A DNA stretch of 17,584 bases, taken from Propionibacteriaceae bacterium. Its GTDB lineage: Bacteria > Actinomycetota > Actinomycetes > Propionibacteriales > Propionibacteriaceae. The DNA lies in contig JAJTCL010000013.1 in assembly GCA_021323255.1 (NCBI GenBank), positions 1 through 17,584 of the forward strand. The letters are read 5' to 3'. Position numbers and translations under genes: made by a program. The stretch's first letter is position 1. Each line of letters begins with the position of its first letter. Shown one piece after another: positions 14,328 to 17,584 of the stretch. Below the pieces are notes generated by a model, which worked only from the letters and a program-made list of their open reading frames with translations, was not told where the DNA came from and searched no databases.

Positions 14328-15134
14328 GTGAAGACCGCCCTTATCGGGTACACCGGCTTCGTCGGTTCGAATATCGCGGCCGCGCAGGATTTCACAGACT
14401 GCTACAACACCAGCAACATCGCCGACATCCGCGGTAGGTCCTACGACCTTGTCGTGAGCGCCGCAGCCCGGGCCGACTCGCATCGAATCAACCAAAACGG
14501 CGCAGCTGATCTGGCCGAGATCGACAACTACATCGCCCTGTTGTCCGACGTCAATGCCACACAACTCGTCCTGGTCTCGACTGTCTGTATCTATCCCGGT
14601 GGCACATCCCCCGACGAATCCACACCGCTCAGCGCTGACGGCCTCACACCGTATGGGGCGAACCGCCTTCACATGGAGCAAACCCTCTGCGAGAGGTTCA
14701 ACACGCTCGCCTTGCGTCTCCCACAGCTTTACGGAGCTGGTCTCAAGAAGGGAATCGTCTACGACCTGCTCAACGACTATCGGATCGAATTCATCCGACC
14801 AGAGGGCCGCTTCCAGTACTACGACCTGCGGCGACTCTGGTCCGATACTGAAAGGGCTCTTCAGGCAGGCCTCCAGACGCTTAATATCGCAACACCGCCA
14901 CTCACCAGTGCGCGGGTGGCCGCTGAGTGTTTTGGGATCGACATCGCCGATCAGGTCGTCGCAGGCGAAGAGTCCGCTTTCGCCCAGATGTATACCCGCG
15001 ATATGCGAACAATTCACGCGGACGTGTTCGGCGGACCACCCGGTTACATCCTGGACGAGGTCGCGGAACTGAATGCTCTGCGTGCATTCGTACGCGAATC
15101 CAGACAACCCGCCGGATCCACCAGAACGGTCTAG
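14328..15134 (+). CDS. NAD(P)-dependent sugar epimerase/dehydratase-like protein (extended SDR)
   Basis: The 268-residue protein has a Rossmann nucleotide-binding start, GYTGFVGSN (G7, G10 and G13 of GxxGxxG). VSAAARAD at 43-50 and VLVSTVCIYP at 81-90 correspond to the NAD-site and catalytic Ser/Thr strands. The active-site motif reads Y109-GAN-R113, where the family has YxxxK, so the proton-relay lysine is replaced by arginine. RLPQLYGAG (130-138) matches the family RxxNvYGPG. The C-terminal substrate region is short. The GTG start at 14328 has TGGAG 7 bases upstream. It lies 39 bp before the cytidylyltransferase gene, so both probably act on the same sugar or polyol pathway. Reduction, epimerisation or a non-catalytic role cannot be distinguished. 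Confidence 0.8.
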   Translation: MKTALIGYTGFVGSNIAAAQDFTDCYNTSNIADIRGRSYDLVVSAAARADSHRINQNGAADLAEIDNYIALLSDVNATQLVLVSTVCIYPGGTSPDESTPLSADGLTPYGANRLHMEQTLCERFNTLALRLPQLYGAGLKKGIVYDLLNDYRIEFIRPEGRFQYYDLRRLWSDTERALQAGLQTLNIATPPLTSARVAAECFGIDIADQVVAGEESAFAQMYTRDMRTIHADVFGGPPGYILDEVAELNALRAFVRESRQPAGSTRTV

Positions 15135-15173
15135 GCGGCGCCAGAACGAACCACGCAGGAGAGAATCCACCGA

Positions 15174-15866
15174 ATGTATAGGTCCCACACAGTTTCCGCC
15201 ATCGTCACCTGCGCCGGCCGCGGGGTGCGGTTTGGAAGCAACAAGCTACTGGTGAAGATCAGTGGTGTGACGATACTCGAGAAGACCGTTCGTGAGTTCG
15301 TGCACCCGGCCATTGATGAAGTCATCGTCACCGTCGCACCCGAGAACAGGGAGGAGTACGAGCAGATACTGGTCGAGAAAGCGTGTCTTCCGGTTACCCT
15401 CGTCAATGGCGGCGAAGAACGCTTTATCTCAGCAATGCTCGGACTTCAGGCCACCTCCGGCTCGATGATCATGGTTCACGACGGCGTCCGACCGTTCGTC
15501 AACTCCGAACTGATCATGCGGGCCCTGGATGCCGGTGTGGAATACGGTGCTGCGATGCTCGGCACACCGACCGTCGTGCAGCTCAAGCTGGTCGATGAAG
15601 AAGAGTTCATCTCAGGGTCACTCGATCGGTCGCATAGCTGGTTGGGCCAGACACCGCAGGTCTTTCTGCGTGAACTGCTCGACAAGGCCTACTCTGCAGC
15701 GATGGCTGACAGATATGCCCGTATCAGCGATGACGCGGATCTCGTCGCGGAGTACACCGGGCACAAAGTGAAGATCGTTCGCGGCGAGGACTACAACATC
15801 AAGATCACGACGCGTACGGACCTGCTGATGGCAGACCAGATCATGGCCCAGGCCGACTTCAGATAA
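15174..15866 (+). CDS. TarI/IspD-family cytidylyltransferase, probably polyol-phosphate specific
   Basis: The 230-residue protein belongs to the IspD/TarI family, which joins CTP to a phosphorylated alcohol to give a CDP-polyol and pyrophosphate. The CTP-binding start is CAGRGVRFGSNKLL (residues 13-26). NGGEERFISAMLGL lies at 78-91, HDGVRPF at 102-108, GQTPQVF at 158-164, SDDADLV at 185-191 and GEDYNIKITT at 204-213. The last motif and HDxVRPF resemble TarI (ribitol-5-phosphate) more than housekeeping IspD. The neighbouring polyol-phosphate transferases support a teichoic-acid role. The ATG at 15174 has AGGAG about 12 bases upstream. The 3' end overlaps the convergent glycosyltransferase by 8 bp. 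Housekeeping IspD (isoprenoid synthesis) remains possible but less likely in this context. Confidence 0.85.
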   Translation: MYRSHTVSAIVTCAGRGVRFGSNKLLVKISGVTILEKTVREFVHPAIDEVIVTVAPENREEYEQILVEKACLPVTLVNGGEERFISAMLGLQATSGSMIMVHDGVRPFVNSELIMRALDAGVEYGAAMLGTPTVVQLKLVDEEEFISGSLDRSHSWLGQTPQVFLRELLDKAYSAAMADRYARISDDADLVAEYTGHKVKIVRGEDYNIKITTRTDLLMADQIMAQADFR

Positions 15867-17584
15867 CCTCATCGGATTCGTCGTCGGCTTCGTCGTCGAC
15901 CTGCGGTTCGGGATGATCACCTGGTCGGCTGAAGGCGAGCTCACCGTGGGTTCCTACGGTGACACGCAACCCCGAGTCCATTTCACGACCGTGGAAGTTG
16001 AGGGTCATGTGATAAGTGCCGGCCCGTTGCTGGACAGTTGATTCCAGCCAGGCACCGTCTTCGCGGGCGACGATCCACGCCGGTTGTCGTGGCCCATCGC
16101 CCACTGTCACGCTTCCTTCGATCTCGCTGTCGTCAGATGTCGCTACGCCGGCGAAGGGGAGCTCGAAAGCAGACGTATGTACTCGCCGCAGCGGAAGTCG
16201 GAGCGTGCCAGCCGTTCCCTTGAGCGATGAAACCGCATTGTCGGGATCTAGCGGTGCCGAGCCACCCAGGCTCCGATTTCTTTCATCCACATCAAGGCTC
16301 AAAATGCCGGCGTCGCTTCGGTACGCGATATAGACATGATCATTTCGCAGCGCACTACGGACCCGTGGAGACGTTCTCAGACCTCGCTGGTTGATTCTCC
16401 CGAGGAACTCATTGCGCGCTGTGAAGTCCCAGGAGTTTTCATCAAGAGGCCGTCCGAAGATGGCCGTACTCGGATCGAGACTTGCAGCCGCGGTGACTAC
16501 CAGCTCAGGTCCATCGGCGATCTTCACACCAGGCTCGCATTCTCCCGGCAACATCCAGACCACGCCGGTGTCGCGGGCCCGGATCCCGATCGAGGTGTGG
16601 GCGCCAGCGAGCGCCGCAGTCATGTCGATTGCCTCCTCCGGCAGGGCCGCCGCGACGTCGCTGGGTAGGTCGCGCACAATCCGGTCACCGTCGTATCTGA
16701 TCGCAAGCCGCGCACCGCGCGGCCCGGTCCAACGAGATTCGGCTTTCAGTAACAGGCTCCCGTCGACCCAGCGCACCGAGGTAGCGGCGCTGGTGCCGAT
16801 GAGACCGGAGTCGATGCCCACCAGCTTCTCGAGAAGATCCCATCGTCCGCCGCGCACTAAGACCGCTTTGCCGAGATCCGTCGGGCTGAGACCAGCGTCC
16901 AGCTCTACGGGAATGTGGTTGTGGATGATGTCCTCGGCCATCGCTCTGACAAGCTCAAACTCCTGACTGGGCCCTTTGAACAAGCTGGTGTCGAGTCGCG
17001 CCAGGACTCTGCTTCGGTACTGATGCAAAAGCATCAGCCGCCATTGGCCCGCAAGGGTCGGCCCAGAGAGGTTCTCATTCGTCTTCTGAACGATCTTTCC
17101 CACCCAATGCCAATACTCCTCGAGGTCCTGCTGGAATGACGAGGAGGTCGTTCTCCGACCACGCACCCAGTGGTAGAAGGGCGTATCTGCCAGCACCGAG
17201 ATCACCTTCGCCTGCGACGCAATGTCAAGGGCGAAGAAGACATCCTCCCAGAGCACCCTTCGTCCCTCAGGAAAGCGAATGTGGTGCTCCATCAAGAACG
17301 CGCGGCGGAAGAGCTTGTGCGGGTTGGTGGGGATCAGCGGATGGATGTCCTGACGGTCAATGGCATTTTCCATATTGCTTGTGTAGACACTGAGTCCCCA
17401 CGCGGCTTGATCGGTGCGGGTCTCCTTGCCGTTCAGCACATCGGCGTGGTTCCCGGCGGCCATCGCATAACCCGCCTCCAGTGCTCGCGGGTAGAGCTCA
17501 TCGTCGTGATCCATGAACAGCACATATTCGCCTCGGGCCAGCTCCAGGCCGACGTTGCGTGGCTTGCTCGGCCAGCCGGAGTGC
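15859..17584 (-). CDS. Family 2 glycosyltransferase with large C-terminal domain, 5' end beyond the window
   Basis: About 575 codons are visible and the frame runs off the window edge, so the N-terminal strands and the start are missing. The first visible residues, SGWPSKPRNVGLELARGEYV, lead into LFMDHDDELY, the GT-A family metal-binding region. PHKLFRRAFL and LWEDVFFAL follow, the ED being the likely catalytic-base region. A helical stretch and then about 300 residues rich in predicted beta-strand, without recognisable catalytic motifs, end in a very acidic tail. This layout recalls TarS/TarP-type wall-teichoic-acid glycosyltransferases, which carry extra C-terminal domains. With the adjacent polymer genes, sugar decoration of a polyol-phosphate chain is a reasonable inference. 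The acceptor and sugar are unknown. It converges on the cytidylyltransferase with an 8-bp overlap. Confidence 0.8.
   Translation of the reverse strand, partial: HSGWPSKPRNVGLELARGEYVLFMDHDDELYPRALEAGYAMAAGNHADVLNGKETRTDQAAWGLSVYTSNMENAIDRQDIHPLIPTNPHKLFRRAFLMEHHIRFPEGRRVLWEDVFFALDIASQAKVISVLADTPFYHWVRGRRTTSSSFQQDLEEYWHWVGKIVQKTNENLSGPTLAGQWRLMLLHQYRSRVLARLDTSLFKGPSQEFELVRAMAEDIIHNHIPVELDAGLSPTDLGKAVLVRGGRWDLLEKLVGIDSGLIGTSAATSVRWVDGSLLLKAESRWTGPRGARLAIRYDGDRIVRDLPSDVAAALPEEAIDMTAALAGAHTSIGIRARDTGVVWMLPGECEPGVKIADGPELVVTAAASLDPSTAIFGRPLDENSWDFTARNEFLGRINQRGLRTSPRVRSALRNDHVYIAYRSDAGILSLDVDERNRSLGGSAPLDPDNAVSSLKGTAGTLRLPLRRVHTSAFELPFAGVATSDDSEIEGSVTVGDGPRQPAWIVAREDGAWLESTVQQRAGTYHMTLNFHGREMDSGLRVTVGTHGELAFSRPGDHPEPQVDDEADDESDEVI

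Noticed and set aside
14163..15188. A 341-codon minus-strand open frame over the SDR gene
   Set aside because: It is antisense to a clear extended-SDR gene with a ribosome-binding site, has no family motif, and runs into both neighbouring regulatory regions.

Overview
The window looks like a chromosomal segment from a high-GC Gram-positive actinobacterium. The evidence is the presence of RbpA (an RNA polymerase-binding protein confined to Actinobacteria), the fxsA / polyprenol-phosphate-mannose synthase / apolipoprotein N-acyltransferase block, frequent GTG starts and a probable SigR/SigH-type promoter. The teichoic-acid-like genes at the right end would suit Propionibacteriales or relatives, but this placement is inference. 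No rRNA, tRNA, CRISPR array, insertion sequence or phage gene was seen.

Left part (1-5221). The tail of a glycerophosphodiester phosphodiesterase is followed by a UMF1-type MFS permease. Then comes rbpA behind a candidate stress promoter (GGAAC-N18-GTT). rbpA converges on fxsA across a long inverted repeat that could terminate transcription from both sides. On the minus strand the order of transcription is lnt, ppm1, fxsA. The lnt and ppm1 frames overlap by well over 100 bp, and ppm1 and fxsA are joined by an ATGA overlap. This unit links lipoprotein N-acylation with polyprenol-phosphate-mannose supply at the membrane.

Middle part (5222-10572). A repeat-rich gap of about 270 bp lies upstream of lnt. 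It carries a second, split copy of a repeat that also encodes the C-terminal tail of Lnt. Next on the minus strand is an Lrp/AsnC regulator followed by a YtcJ-like amidohydrolase. Divergent from them run a 5'-3' exonuclease and a fused PabB-PabC folate enzyme. An Lrp-box-like sequence lies at the divergent start region.

Right part (10573-17584). This is a cell-envelope polymer cluster. Two large membrane-anchored CDP-glycerol/polyol glycerophosphotransferase-like paralogs face each other tail to tail. A divergent control region with two perfect palindromes follows. Then come an extended-SDR sugar or polyol dehydrogenase whose YxxxK lysine is replaced by arginine, a TarI/IspD-type cytidylyltransferase, and a convergent family-2 glycosyltransferase cut by the window edge. 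Together they could make a CDP-activated polyol phosphate, polymerise it and decorate it with sugar, as in wall teichoic acid synthesis. The actual polyol and sugar cannot be read from the sequence.
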